64,000 nucleotides of DNA from Ridgeia piscesae (GCA_025642075.2 JAODUO010000032.1:302501-366500); one strand, 5' to 3'; numbered from the stretch's first letter, positions 1 through 15,558 are shown. Notes: generated from the letters alone by a model not told the origin. Made by a program: numbers and translations.

Positions 1-554
1 ATGACGGGAACTTTCTGTGTGCGCATGATTACCGGCGGTGAATTTTGATGATGGTAATAAATTGCATTTACTACATTAAGTCAATAGACGGGAAGATGAT
101 ACTATAATGACACGTGTTATCCCTACGGCAGAGGCCCAGTGACACACGAATTAATGTACACGTGCGACGAATGAATTATCTGGGTGTAATTGACAATGGT
201 TACTGCGGAATTATCCTAACATTGCGCGTCATACAAGTGCTTTCAAACGAGCAGTTGTATTTCTGTAATAAGAAATACAAATTCCTCATTAATATTTACT
301 TATGTTAATTATGATTTAAGAGGAAATGCGAAGCGACCTTTATGACCGAAGATGTCGATCTAATTGCACGTCGCGTACATATCTCCTTAGATCTGTCAAC
401 ATTTGTCATCAATTGTCATGTATTGTAAGAGTACTATTATGCTCAGGGTTGCTCTGAATAGTTTGTATTCTTCGTCTTTCTTCTACTTCAGGTATACAAA
501 AAGAATATTTTTTCACACAAATAATTATCATAATATGAAATCATTATATATGTA
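1..554. other. unassigned, no gene seen
   Basis: AT-rich sequence without a convincing exon, repeat or RNA gene. By position it is probably intron or 5' flank of the homeobox gene that follows, whose upstream exons are not recognised here. Confidence 0.5.
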
Positions 555-1171
555 AAGACGGACGGACGGACGGACGGACGGACGGACGGACGGACGGACG
601 GACGGACGGACGGACGGACGGACGGACGGACGGACGGACGGACGGGACGGACGGACCGAGGGCAGGACGCGGACGGACGGACGGACGGGACGGAGGGCGG
701 ACGGACGGACGACGGACGGACGGACGGACGGACGGACGAGACACGGACGGACGGACGACCGGACGGACGGACGGACGGACGGACGGACGGACGGACGGAC
801 GGACACGGACGAGGACGAGGGCGGACGGGCGACGACGGACGGTCGGACGGACGGACGGATCGGACGGTCGGTCGGTCGGTACGGTCGGTCGGTCGGTCGG
901 TCGGTCGGTCGGTCGGTCGGTCGGTCGGTCGGTCGGTCGGTCGGTCGGTCGGTCGGTCGGTCGGTCGGTCGTCCGTCGGTCGGTCGGTCGGTCGGTCGGT
1001 CGGTCGGTCGGTCGGTCGGTCGGTCGGTCGGTAGGTCGGTCGGTCGCTGGTCGGTCGGTCGGTCGGTCGGTCTGGTGGTCGGTCGGTCGGTCGGTCGGTC
1101 GGTCGGTCGGTCGGTCGGTCGGTCGGTCGGTCGGTCGGTCGGTCGGTCGGTCGGTCGGTCGGTCGGTCGGT
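555..1171. repeat. GGAC then GGTC tetranucleotide microsatellite
   Basis: About 300 bp of interrupted GGAC units switch near position 865 to about 300 bp of GGTC units. The unit lacks stop codons in several frames, so long PTDR/PSVR-type open frames appear; they are not genes. It lies upstream of the first visible homeobox exon, presumably in an intron. Confidence 0.97.
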
Positions 1172-1384
1172 TATAATAAATAAACAATAAAAAAATATAT
1201 TAAAAAAATTACAAATTCCTTTCGTCTTTCGCCTTCATTTGACTCATTAAAATATTCTTCGTTCTTTTGCTGTTTGATTGGTCGTAGGTAGTTGGAAAGA
1301 AGCATTACTTTAATAATAGCGAGTTATATGTGGTATAGTGGTATATCGTAAAAAACCTGACGACTGTAATTTGGTGGTTGCCAG

Positions 1385-5014
<3,630 letters not shown>

Positions 5015-5597
5015 CACTTAGAATTCACCGGCAGAGCGAGATGTTATGGCACGATAACTTTTATTTATCTTTTATTTTCTTCTCAAGTGTGAGTAGTTTC
5101 AGGTTTCTATCAGTTTGTATAGACAACGTTATGCCCGTGAACTAAATCTGCGCTACATTTGGGCATTATAACCATCTGTTTCGTTCATATCGAAACCACC
5201 GTAATATCCGTATGAATGGAGTTATATTATGTGTTGTCGTTTGCTAATACTAATGAAATTACACGAAATTACAATTATATTTAATATTTTTTCATAAATA
5301 CCTATTCGTAAATTAAAATATGTAATACTTATGTAAAAGAAAACTTTTCCATTTATACGCCAGGGAGCTATGGTGGATAGGCAAAGTTATAAAGGTACGT
5401 TTTTAAATGACGGCTGAATTGGGCAATGTTTTCAACTGATCGAACACTAACATGTAAACACACGACGACCACGTTGCACGTGTTAGTTGGTTTCAAAGGT
5501 GACTGTATTAGAGTCAAGACTTAAGTAGAATGGTTATGTATTGATTGAATTTCTAAACAGTCTAACCTCTTTCGTAATGTTTCAAAAATTATCGTGA

Positions 5598-5603
5598 AAT
5601 AAA
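5598..5603 (+). terminator. candidate polyadenylation signal AATAAA
   Basis: A canonical hexamer 584 bases after the homeobox stop codon. It would fit a 3' UTR of about 0.6 kb; other weaker sites cannot be excluded. Confidence 0.35.
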
Positions 5604-5957
5604 CTGTATGCAGTCTAAATGCCTTCTGTCAGACTTTTACAATAATGCCTAGAAGGTTTGATGCAAAACAGTCTATGATATTGTTCATGTAATGCCATAC
5701 TTAGTTATGTTAATTGTGATGTGTAGTAAACATTTATATAATCATGTTATACAGAAAATTACACTATGCATATCTATTCTAGACTCTTGCATGCCATTGG
5801 TTTAAAGAATAATTTCGAACAAATTAATTTAATATTAAATAATTTGGTTCAAAAGCAGACTTGCATTGAATAGGCCTACTCGATGGTAACCATGGTTACT
5901 CCAGTAGTAGGCGACCATGTTAGGTTTATTTAGTTAATTAAAGTTAGTTATTCATTT

Positions 5958-6410
5958 TTTTCCATTCCTTTCTTTTCTTTTCTTTTCTTTTCCTTCTTTT
6001 TCCTTTTTCCTTCTTTTCCTTTCCCATCCATCTTTCCATCCCATCCCATCCCATCCCATCCCATCCCATCCCATCCCATCCCATCCCATCCCATCCCATC
6101 CCATCCCATCCCATCCCATCCCATCCCATCCCATCCCATCCCATCCCATCCCATTCCATTCCTTTCTCTTTTCTTTTTTATTTTATTTTCCTTACCTTTC
6201 CTTTCCTTTCCTTTCCTTTCCTTTCCTTTCCTTTCTTTCCTTTCCTTTCCTTTCCTTTCCTTTCCTTTCCTTTCCTTTCCTTTCCTTTCCTTTCCTTTCC
6301 TTTCATTTCATTTCATTTCATTTCATTTCATTTCATTTTCTTATTTATATTCTTTTCCTTTCATTTCCTTTCTTTTATTTTCTTTCTTTTCCTTTCCTTT
6401 CTCTAATGTT
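5958..6410. repeat. polypyrimidine block: CCCAT, TTTCC and TTTCA pentamers
   Basis: CTTTT units, then about 23 CCCAT units (6038-6152), about 22 TTTCC units (6194-6303) and seven TTTCA units. One strand is nearly all pyrimidine. MGWDG-type open frames on the minus strand are artefacts. Confidence 0.97.
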
Positions 6411-7612
6411 TATTGTCGTGAATTATGATGTTATTTATTTTTTCCTTTTCTTTCGTTGAGTCATTTGGTGTATTCGGTTTATTTTTTGTGTTTGATGTTT
6501 TCAGTTGCCTAAGTTTGGATATTTTGTCAAAGAAAACATACCAAAGTAAAAAAAACTCGCTCGATCTCAACCAAGACCGATTTCATTCATTCGTTCAACA
6601 TTCGTAATAAATATGGCGCCTTGAACATCGACCAGCACGGTTCGGGATAAGTTGACGTTACATTGTTATATATTTCTTCAACAATTTCTCCAAAATTTTC
6701 TTCTACTTGTTTTTCTGGAAATCGTTGCGAAATTACTAAACTGTGTTTGCTTTCTATAAATTGTAATAATAAAAATGATTAAAAAATAACCAACAATTTA
6801 TCCCGGTGCTGTGCAAGTAAGTTTCCACTTCCGGCATGGGTTTACACTCAGCCTGTTACACCGAACAGATTCCACGACTGAAGCGAAATTATGGTTGTAT
6901 CGAGCGAACAAAAACAAAGAAACAAAACCCGAAGAATTGGACGATGTGAGATGTGATGGAGTGTGGCTGGTTAACACAGAAAATGTTTGCTAATACATTA
7001 TTCTAACAAATAAATAAAAAAAAAATTCCATATAATTATTATGCTGACATCTGTTTTACAATTAGATATTACTCAGCTGGTTTCCCAATGTAAAATATGA
7101 ATACTATGTAGTACATTGGTGGCACAGCAACACTTATTGTTTTTGTTGAATACCACTTGGACTCATAGCGGCCGCAGTAATGTCTTGAGGTAATTTTCTA
7201 ACTAATGATTCTACATAAGCAGACAAAATCGAACAAGAATCTGCTTGGAGTAATGACAAGAATTGGTGATCAAACTGTATAGGAACTTCCTTTTATCAAT
7301 AAAGCTTATATACCTCAAACAAAGTGTTGTTTCCTGTTGTTAGAAATCTTGCATGCACGCAGATGACGACATTACTAAACCCCTGTCAGTCGACATCGTG
7401 TACAACGTGACGGACGTATCCAGGTTGCTTAGCAAGCTCCGTCAAGCTCGCAACAAAATGGCTGCCTGAAGACGTGGTTTTCGCCGTATATTAAATTTTA
7501 GTTGAAATTCTAGTTTCAGGAGATTATCGTTGTGACAAAATGCCTATATGAAATTTGTTGAAATATCAAGTGTAATGTTTGGCCTACGAGATGGTATTTG
7601 GCAGTAGTAATA
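6411..7612. other. unassigned, no gene seen
   Basis: AT-rich sequence with only short open frames (a 60-codon one at 6811-6993) that show no known motif or splice context. Confidence 0.4.
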
Positions 7613-7888
7613 TAAGTGACACGTGGTCACACGGTACAGCGCCGGACTGTCAATCGAGGGGACGGGGGTTCAATCCCACCTGCCGCCGTTTTGCCTGTGT
7701 CTTTTGGAAGAGACACTAAAAGCCGGTGGTCCCTTCTATCTGGTGTCTATGCCAGGGGAAGTAAAAGATCCCACACAGGGGGTAAATGTGTAAAGTAAAA
7801 TATCACAGGGGGTAAATGTGTTTTAGAGAAGGACAACTTCTGCGTTAGCTTGGGCTGTTTGGAGGAAACCACCTGAGACTTGAGACAT
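7613..7888 (+). mobile_element. tRNA-derived SINE, family A, copy 1
   Basis: A tRNA-like head with a B-box-like GGTTCAATCC at about 7669, followed by a body with AGACACTAAAAGCCGGTGGT and TAAAAGATCCCACACAGGGG. The same body and head recur on the minus strand near 33.6-34.0 and 36.3-36.6 kb. The segment CACAGGGGGTAAATGTG is duplicated inside this copy. The tRNA head is too diverged to be a functional tRNA gene. Confidence 0.8.
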
Positions 7889-8445
7889 ATTTAACCGTTA
7901 TCAACATTGTCGGTAAAGGCAACATTTTGACGGAGGTCTCGCGTGCAAACGATTAGTACGCCGCCATTGTTTGAGACATTCAAATTTACACTTTAGGAGA
8001 GGAACAAATTTCAAACAAAACGAAGAATTATCGTGTTTCTAACCAGTTTAATCTCTAAATAGTATGCAGATTCTATACACCTACGCAAGTATCGAGAGGA
8101 CTATTTCTTGACAAACATTTTGTGTTAACCAATTTACCAAAGGAATATGACCACTTGATATCAGAGATGAGCTTGTCTATCTCAAGTACTGCACTGACAG
8201 GTAATTGTATGTGACAAGTCGTAAGCACTAACGGCGGTAGTGACGGAAAACTCGTGTACAGAGTGTGCCACTTCGCCAGCTGTCCACTTTGCATTGCAAT
8301 GACTGGCAGATAAATTTGCGTTGCATTCATAATTATATAATATAATAGTTTATTTCACTCTCTCTGGGCAATAATACAGATCGAAATGGGTACATAAAAC
8401 ATGCAAATATACACGCACGCACCCATACTAACATACACATACGCA
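7889..8445. other. unassigned, no gene seen
   Basis: Ordinary mixed-composition sequence. A minus-strand 85-codon open frame (8073-8330) shows no recognised motif. Confidence 0.4.
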
Positions 8446-9270
8446 GATGGGAGGGAGGGAGGGAGGGAGGGAGGAGGAGAGGATGAAGGAAGGGAGGGAT
8501 GGATGAGGATAGGGATGGGGAGGGAGGGAGGAGGAGGGAGGAGAGGAGGAGGAGGGAGGGAGGGATGGATGGATGGAGGATGGATGGATGGGGAGGGAGG
8601 GAGGAGGAGGAGGGAGGAGGACGGAGGACGGAGGGAGGGAGGGAGGGAGGGAGGAGGGAGGAGAGGGAGGGAGGGAGGAGGGAGGAGGAGGGAGGGAGGG
8701 AGGGGGAGGGAGGGAGGAGAGGAGGGAGGGAGGGAGGGAGGGAGGGAGGGAGGGAGGAGGAGGGAGGGAGGAGAGGACGGACGGACGGACGGACGGACGG
8801 ACGGACGGACGGACGGACGGACGGACGGACGGACGGACGGACGGACGGACGGACGGACGGACGGACGGACGGACGACGGACGGACGGACGGACGACGGAC
8901 GGACGGACGGACGGACGGACGGACGGACGGACGGACGGACGGACGGACGGACGGACGGACGGACGGACGACGGACGGACGGACGGACGGACGGACGACGG
9001 AGGGAGAGGGACGGAGGGACGGAGGAGGGGGGAGGGGGAGGAGGAGGGAAGGAGGAGAGGAGGGAGGGAGGAGGGAGGGAAGGGAGGGAGGGAGGGAGGG
9101 AGGAGGAGGGAGGAGGAGGGAGGGAGGGAGGGAGGGAGGGAGGGGAGGAGGGAGGGGGGGAGGGAGGGAGGGAGGGAGGGAGGGAGGGAGGGAGGGAGGG
9201 AGGGAGGGAGGGAGGGAGGGAGGAGGGAGGGAGGGAGGAGGGAGGGAGGGAGGGAGGGAGGGAGGGAGGG
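8446..9270. repeat. GGGA - GGAC - GGGA microsatellite block
   Basis: A degenerate GGGA/GGA tract (8446-8775), about 220 bp of GGAC units (8776-8997), then another GGGA tract to 9270. The outer blocks are purine-only over long stretches. It is open in several frames on both strands, with none coding. Confidence 0.97.
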
Positions 9271-10205
9271 AACGATGCAGGGATAAGAAATGATGGAAAT
9301 AGTGACGTAATGCAAGGTTATTTACGGAACAGGAGAAATTGTGGAACATACTGGGATAGAAGCCTCGCGCCGATTGAAATGAAGCGTAGGAATCAGGGGA
9401 GCAGGAAATACGGGAATAGAATGGAAATGGGGAGAAAGGGAATTATTTGACCTTATATCCGAAGCAGTAGTTAAATCGCATCACATATTGTTACAAATAA
9501 ATCGACACATGCGTCTCCGCGTCTAGACACCGTGCAAAATAAGTAAGTTAATTAAAGCAAAACCACGTCGAAATACAAAAACACAAGCAAATGCAATACG
9601 ACATTAAATTAAGACATTGACGACCAATCAACCGGTTCAAGCAAACACCAGCAAGACGTATCTGCACTCGTTGGCAGTAGCCGTGCAAATAACACGGTTT
9701 TAGGGCTTCTCAAACAAGACAGAAAATGGTCTCGTTCGATTGCTGATTGGCATGCTTGTTTCTGGCAGTGTTGGGTCGATATACGACAACTATTGCCAAT
9801 GTAAACGCTGACTGTGCAGTTGTTGTCAAACACCCGATGTATGTACCTGGAAGATGATTGGTGAAGCTCTTCGCTGACGTCAAATATCGGGAGTTTATTG
9901 TCAATAAAGCAACGTGTTGGCGGTTTCTGCCAGGTTATCGCTCACACATGGCGGCAGTAGGAGCATGATTAAAACGTAGTCATACGCGGTGAATTGTGGA
10001 GTCTGTCAAATGCATGTAGTTCAACTATGTCTAAGGTGGGTGTCTGAGGTTTCTGTTATCATTACTGCTGGTTTTGAAGGAAATATCACATCAATATCAC
10101 ATCCTTGAATCAGTATATTTGATAGTAAATGTAATAGATAAATTGTGTTATCATTATGTAACGAGGCATACGCTCACCGCGTGGATGTCTCGTGTGTATG
10201 GATTA
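9271..10205. other. unassigned, no gene seen
   Basis: Mixed-composition DNA with no repeat family or exon that I can identify. Confidence 0.4.
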
Positions 10206-10885
10206 TGTATGTTTTTGTGTGTATGTATGTATGTATGTATGTATGTATGTATGTATGTATGTATGTATGTATGTATGTATGTATGTATGTATGTATGTAT
10301 GTATGTATGTATGTATGTATGTATGTATGTATGTATGTATGTATGTATGTATGTATGTATGTATGTATGTATGTATGTATGTATGTATGTATGTATGTAT
10401 GTATGTATGTATGTATGTATGTATGTATGTTGTATGTATGTATGTATGTATGTATGTATGTATGTATGTATGTATGTATGTATGTATGTATGTATGTATG
10501 TATGTATGTATGTATGTATGTATGTATGTATGTATGTATGTATGTATGTATGTATGTATGTATGCATGAATGTATGTATGTATGTATGTATGCATGTGTA
10601 TGTGTGTATACATATATGTATGTATGTATGTATGTGTGTGTGTGTGCGTGCGTGCGTGTGTGTATGTATGTATGTATGTATGTATGTATGTATGTATGTA
10701 TGTATGTATGTATGTATGTATGTATGTATGTATGTATGTATGTATGTATGTATGTATATGTGTGTATGTGTGTATGTATGTATGTACGTATGTATGTATG
10801 TATGTATGTATGTTTGTATGTACATATGTATGTATGTATGCATGTACGTATATGTGTGTATGTATGTATACATGTACGTACGTAC
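10206..10885. repeat. ATGT tetranucleotide microsatellite
   Basis: Roughly 160 TATG units with scattered substitutions and one short GTGCGT island near 10637. Apparent Cys/Met/Tyr-Val proteins read through it are artefacts of a stop-free unit. Confidence 0.98.
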
Positions 10886-11160
10886 AAAAATTTATACTAT
10901 GATACTTACATATATACATACATACATACATACATATATAAACACATATACATACATACATACATACATACATACATACATACATACATACATACATACA
11001 TACATACATACATACATACATACATACATACATACTAACTACGTATGTACGTATGTATGTATGTATGTATGTACGTATGTATGTATGTATGTATGTATAT
11101 GTGTTTATATATGTATGTATGTATGTATGTATATATGTAAGTATCATAGTATAAATTTTT
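10886..11160. repeat. large inverted repeat of ACAT/ATGT with unique caps
   Basis: The left arm starts AAAAATTTATACTATGATAC, continues CTTACATATATAC and then ACAT units. The right arm is its reverse complement, ending GTATCATAGTATAAATTTTT. The centre is near 11036 (CTAACTACG). The unique caps show that this is a true foldback, not two chance microsatellites. Confidence 0.85.
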
Positions 11161-11289
11161 TATGCACATAACAACAAAAATAACAAACAATTTGTTTATG
11201 TTTGGTGTACAGACTAAATTATAATTGTGAATGTATTGTTTTATTCACAACAGTTGGCTGCATCGCCCGTTGAGAACTAGTTTAAAGAG

Positions 11290-11432
11290 AAAAGTACTTT
11301 TGTGTTTACTTCAAGTACATGTTTTTACTTTTTACATTTTTCTAGAAGTACTTTTACTTTTACTTGAGTAGCTTTTTCTAAGGTTACTTTTACTTTTACT
11401 CAAGTACAAAATAAATGTACTTGTTACAGCTC
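11290..11432. mobile_element. hAT-like element end (fragment)
   Basis: A run of TACTTTTACTTGAGTA-type motifs ends in TTGTTACAGCTCTGG. This composition is typical of the terminal region of animal hAT transposons. No transposase or opposite end is seen; the ATGT array follows directly. Confidence 0.45.
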
Positions 11433-11933
11433 TGGTATGTGTGTATGTATGGATATGTGTATGTATGTATGTGTGTGTATGTATGTATGTATGAATGTAT
11501 GTGTGTATGTACGTATGTACGTACGTATGATTATGTACGTATGTATGGATGTACTTACGTATGCATGTACGTACGTATGTATGTATGTATGTATGTATGT
11601 ATGTATGTATGTATGTATGTATGTATGTATGTATGTATGTATGTATGTATGTATGTATGTATGTATGTATGTATGTATGTATGTATGTATGTATGTATGT
11701 ATGTTGTTGTATGTATGTATGTATGTATGTATGTATGTATGTATGTATGTATGTACGTATGTATTGTATGTATGTATGTATGTATGTATGTATGTATGTA
11801 TGTGTTAATGTATGTATGTATGTATGCGTGTGTATATGTATGTATGTATGTATGTATGTGTATATATGTATGTATGTATGTATGCGTGGGGTATGTATGC
11901 ATGTATGTATCTATGTATGTATGTACGTAGTAC

Positions 11934-11966
<33 letters not shown>

Positions 11967-12032
11967 TGTATGTATGTATGTATGTATGTATGTATGTATG
12001 TATGTATGTATGTATGTATGTATGTATGTATG

Positions 12033-12064
<32 letters not shown>

Positions 12065-12195
12065 TGTATGTATGTATGTATGTATTAATGTATGTATTAT
12101 GTATGTATGATATGTATGTATGTATGTATGTATGTAGTATGTATGATGTATGTATGTATGCTATGTATGTATTGTATGTATGTATGTACGTATCA
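11433..12195. repeat. ATGT tetranucleotide microsatellite, second block
   Basis: About 180 degenerate ATGT/TATG units with several one-base slips that shift the reading frame. Confidence 0.97.
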
Positions 12196-12214
12196 GTAGT
12201 ATCAATGTATATAT

Positions 12215-12450
12215 ACGTATTATACATACATAATACTACGTACAACATACATACATAATATACATACTACTTTCATACATACATACATACATCATACATA
12301 CTACCAAATACATACATACATATACATACATACTACATACATACATACATACCATACATACATACATACATACATACATACATACATCATCATACATACA
12401 TACATACATAATACATATCATACATTATACATTGTATATACATACATACA
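12215..12450. repeat. ACAT microsatellite, inverted relative to the preceding block
   Basis: ACAT/CATA units in the opposite strand sense to 11433-12195, with a changeover near 12200-12240 (CAGTAGTATCAATG). The two blocks together can fold back. Confidence 0.95.
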
Positions 12451-12661
<211 letters not shown>

Positions 12662-12890
12662 CTTGTTCTTCATCCCTCCTGCCACTTGCGATGTTTTAGC
12701 AAACAGCAGCGTAGTGCCTTAATTTTAAAACACCAAAACTGTCCAATAATGCCAGTTACCTTTCAAGGGAATATCGGCGACAGAATTATTCCGCCGCGTA
12801 TGAATCAGACCCGATGTCCATGCCCACAATCATACACCAGTAACAATCTGCATCGCCCCAACACTCTCAACGTCGACTGTTCCATTTCAG

Positions 12891-13112
12891 ACCGTCGCTT
12901 GTCTAGTTCTTGCTGTCACCGCGTCCTTCTGGTCGGCGTGTGGAGTGACGTCACGTGTCGAGCTGGAGGTGTGCAAGGACATGTGCGAGTTCTCCTTCAC
13001 GACGTGTTTGGCCCATCTGTGTCCGCCCAGGCCCTGGCCCCTTCTCGTCCCAAGGCGGTGTCTTGATGAACGCCTCGAGTGCTTCGAGGCGTGTATCGAG
13101 TGTAGTGGTTGA
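12891..13112 (+). CDS. terminal exon of a small secreted cysteine-rich protein
   Basis: An open frame of 73 codons plus TGA starts directly after the acceptor tgttccatttcag. There is no ATG before the in-frame stop at 12801, so an upstream exon must supply the start. The first ~20 residues are hydrophobic (ACLVLAVTASFWSACGVTS) and look like the end of a signal peptide. The following ~50 residues hold eight cysteines spaced C-x3-C-x6-C-x4-C-x12-C-x6-C-x3-C-x2-C, with VCKDMCEFSFTTCLAHLC and RLECFEACIEC. The exon is GC-rich, in contrast to the flanks. I recognise no family; a secreted disulfide-rich peptide or hormone-like factor is inferred. It could be a chance frame, but the acceptor, hydrophobic lead and cysteine spacing argue against that. 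Confidence 0.55.
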   Translation, partial: TVACLVLAVTASFWSACGVTSRVELEVCKDMCEFSFTTCLAHLCPPRPWPLLVPRRCLDERLECFEACIECSG

Positions 13113-13484
13113 TAAGTGAGGGAGGCGAGGCGAGATGGTGGACGAAGTGTGGACGGTCTGAGGTTGTAGTGAAAGACAGTTTTATGCTGATGAGTGGAGA
13201 AAACACGTAGAACAATGGCCAACAAACTAGATGGTCGAAGAGTAGGGAAGGATGGATACCTCAGCTATATTTATTGTAATATTGAAGAGTTCAACAGACG
13301 GGTGGTTTCAAATGAGTGATTTGTTTCTCTCATTTCATAGACTGTGAAACAAGAAACAATTGTATGTGAAAGAAAGTTGTTTAGCAATAACACAGGTCAG
13401 GAGGCGACTTAAGGATTTGTAAATAAAAACAAAAGTCCAATAATGAAACACAATTGGATGTGGATGGCTGGGTCATGAGAACAT
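13113..13484. other. unassigned, possible 3' UTR of the cysteine-rich gene
   Basis: No further exon seen. AT-rich with AAATAAAA near 13420, which could act as a polyadenylation signal for the preceding exon. Confidence 0.3.
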
Positions 13485-13485
13485 T

Positions 13486-13530
13486 TTTGAAGAAAAAAAG
13501 AAAAAGAAAAAAAAAAGAAAAAAAAAAGAA

Positions 13531-13561
<31 letters not shown>

Positions 13562-13564
13562 TAT
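13486..13564. repeat. A-rich purine tract and AT microsatellite
   Basis: AAAAAG-type units followed by about twelve AT dinucleotides. Confidence 0.95.
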
Positions 13565-13969
13565 TGAACCAGTTGCAGTTAATTGATGTGTAATATGTTG
13601 TAACCATTCTTTCCACTATAAAGAACTGAGACCAACAACTCCGCCACTTGAATACATAAATACATGTCAATGTATCGCTGCATGCTGTAGGCCTTTCCAA
13701 CGTTTTAGATGAGAGGTGGGCGGGTGGCAGGCACCGATTCTATCCAATTAGGATTACTGGATTTGTTTATTTGCAAAGCCAATTAGTTAGGTGAGAGATG
13801 TAGAAAGAATGGGAGAAAAGGTTGTCAGACGAAGTATATTCCGCAGAGTGAAATAAGACTAGAGAGAAGACGTTTTAGACCGCTCCGGAAGGATGGCACG
13901 AGGAGGTGATAGATCCAGATGTGGAATGCAGCGCGGAACGTCCCACGATAGAGCACTGCATACTGTGTC

Positions 13970-14105
13970 GGTCCGTGTATATACCGTCTTTTCCTTTTTC
14001 ATTTTCAAATTTGCGAACGAATTCGTTTTCAAGAGTGAAGTAAGAGAAACGAATTGTTTTTTTGTTTGTAAATTTGAAGAAAAAAAGACGGTATACACAC
14101 GGACC
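13970..14105. repeat. foldback (inverted repeat), 136 bp
   Basis: The left end GGTCCGTGTATATACCGTCT is mirrored by the right end AGACGGTATACACACGGACC; pairing continues inward through CAAATTTGCGAACGAATTCG and its counterpart. It is imperfect but spans nearly the whole segment. Confidence 0.8.
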
Positions 14106-14250
14106 TGTGTCTCGGTTAAATTAGTGGCTGAATACAGTGACGTTGACGGAGCAGCAACTAGCCAGGAGAGTTTTTGTAAATATCATCACACTCCAGGGGT
14201 CGCTGCGGCTTTTTCTACTTCTGGCATACCCCTTTCAAAACAATCCTCTA

Positions 14251-14752
14251 TTAAAGCGACATGGTCCGTTCGTGGCTTTTTATTGTTATTGCAAAATCAT
14301 GTTATACGGTATAAATTATACCTATTATAGCGTCAAGACAGTCAAAATATGTTTTCATGTACCATTTAGCGGTTGAAAATAGACGCAGTAAGGGCGCTTA
14401 ACTCTGTGCACGAGGCGTTTTCGAAACCGTTGTAGGCGTGGCTAAAAGCCCAGAAGGAAATGCATGATCACGCGATGCAGTATCACGTGAACACAAGTTG
14501 ACGCCACTAACGCCACACCCAGCCAAGTGTACGGCTCCCAGTTGGTAAAGGTCAAAGGGTGGGTGTCACTCGCGGCGATTTGAGTGACAGCGTCGGAATT
14601 CTTATAAACATTCGACGTTTAACATTATGAAGTCAGTTCTGTTTCGATAAAACATTTATTGGCGGCCAGGACGCTACAATAGTTTATAAGTTATTAACAA
14701 CATGATTTTGCAATAAAAAATAAAAAGCCACGAACTGATCATGTCGCTTTAA
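14251..14752. mobile_element. MITE with TTAA target duplication, ~494 bp
   Basis: TTAA at 14251-14254 and 14749-14752 flanks an element beginning AGCGACATG and ending CATGTCGCT. The terminal inverted repeats run about 90-100 bp (both contain GTGGCTTTTTATT-type and GCAAAATCATGTT motifs). TTAA duplications are typical of piggyBac and Kolobok superfamilies. There is no transposase. Confidence 0.82.
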
Positions 14753-14809
14753 CGTCAAGCCAATGACATCACTCATGAGGAGTTTGGTGTATCTCCGGTA
14801 TTGTAATAT

Positions 14810-14940
14810 AATTTTGGGTGAATACAAGTTGAGTATCCGTCCTCAAACTGGGGCAGATATTTGCGCTGTTCCCACGGCTGAAGCGGTAGCGACTGGCGAA
14901 GTCAATTGCCATAATTTTATAGGTCACTCCCAATGTTTTC
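14810..14940. repeat. dispersed repeat shared with 36.66-36.76 kb
   Basis: Both places carry a diverged segment running from a TCAAA-TGGGGC motif to a GCTGTTCCCACGGCTGAAGC-like motif, in the same order. Unclassified. Confidence 0.4.
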
Positions 14941-14974
14941 GGGGATGATCCGTCCAGGATGTAGCCTCGGTTAC

Positions 14975-15440
14975 CCAGGCTCCGTGAGGTGGCAGCACTT
15001 TTAAGCCCTTCAACTCTGCTTGGGGAAAGAAAGGCTCTGCATTTGTTAGGTCTTACCCTAGATTAGGAGACGCTGATTGGCTAAAAAATTAAATAACGAT
15101 ATACTTTTAGAAAGATAATGATATCCTATGAAAAGTATTCAACATTGAACTTATATTAACACAAACATAAGTAAAAATTCAAATTTACAGTTGTTTATAA
15201 AATAAGAATTACGGCAGGATTAACCAGTATCCGTGAGGTGGCAGCATTGTTTAGCCCCACACGAATAACATACAAATTAAATAAGGATACCTTTTATCAA
15301 ATAATGTTCTATTATAAAAACTAATAAAAATGTAACTTACATTAACACAAAATAAATAGAAATTTGCAGTTGTTTATAAAACAGAAATTACGGCAGGATT
15401 AACCAATGTCCGTGAGGTGGCAGCATTGTAGTCGGTTAAG
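14975..15440. repeat. tandem ~180-bp duplication with GTGAGGTGGCAGCA motif
   Basis: CCGTGAGGTGGCAGCA occurs at about 14985, 15233 and 15411. The last two lie in a direct duplication of about 180 bp that also contains CAGTTGTTTATAAAA and TTACGGCAGGATTAACCA. Confidence 0.75.
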
Positions 15441-15518
15441 CGAGACTACTCAGGGTGGTGTAAGTGCAGCGCAACGACCCCTGGCTTGCGAAGATGTTTC
15501 ACTGTAAATGAATAGTCG

Positions 15519-15519
15519 G

Positions 15520-15558
<39 letters not shown>
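15519..15558. repeat. CGTG microsatellite
   Basis: About ten GTGC units. Confidence 0.95.

Noticed and set aside
7613..7700. Functional tRNA gene at the SINE head
   Set aside because: B-box-like motif present but no cloverleaf with a clear anticodon stem and acceptor stem, and the same head is attached to a SINE body at several loci.
8401..9450. Long open frames (up to 349 codons) on both strands of the GGGA/GGAC block
   Set aside because: Every frame is built from a stop-free tetranucleotide unit; there is no unique sequence or splice context.
10074..12258. Met/Cys/Tyr/Val-rich and His/Ile/Thr/Tyr-rich open frames up to 365 codons
   Set aside because: Translation of ATGT and ACAT microsatellites; open in several frames on both strands.
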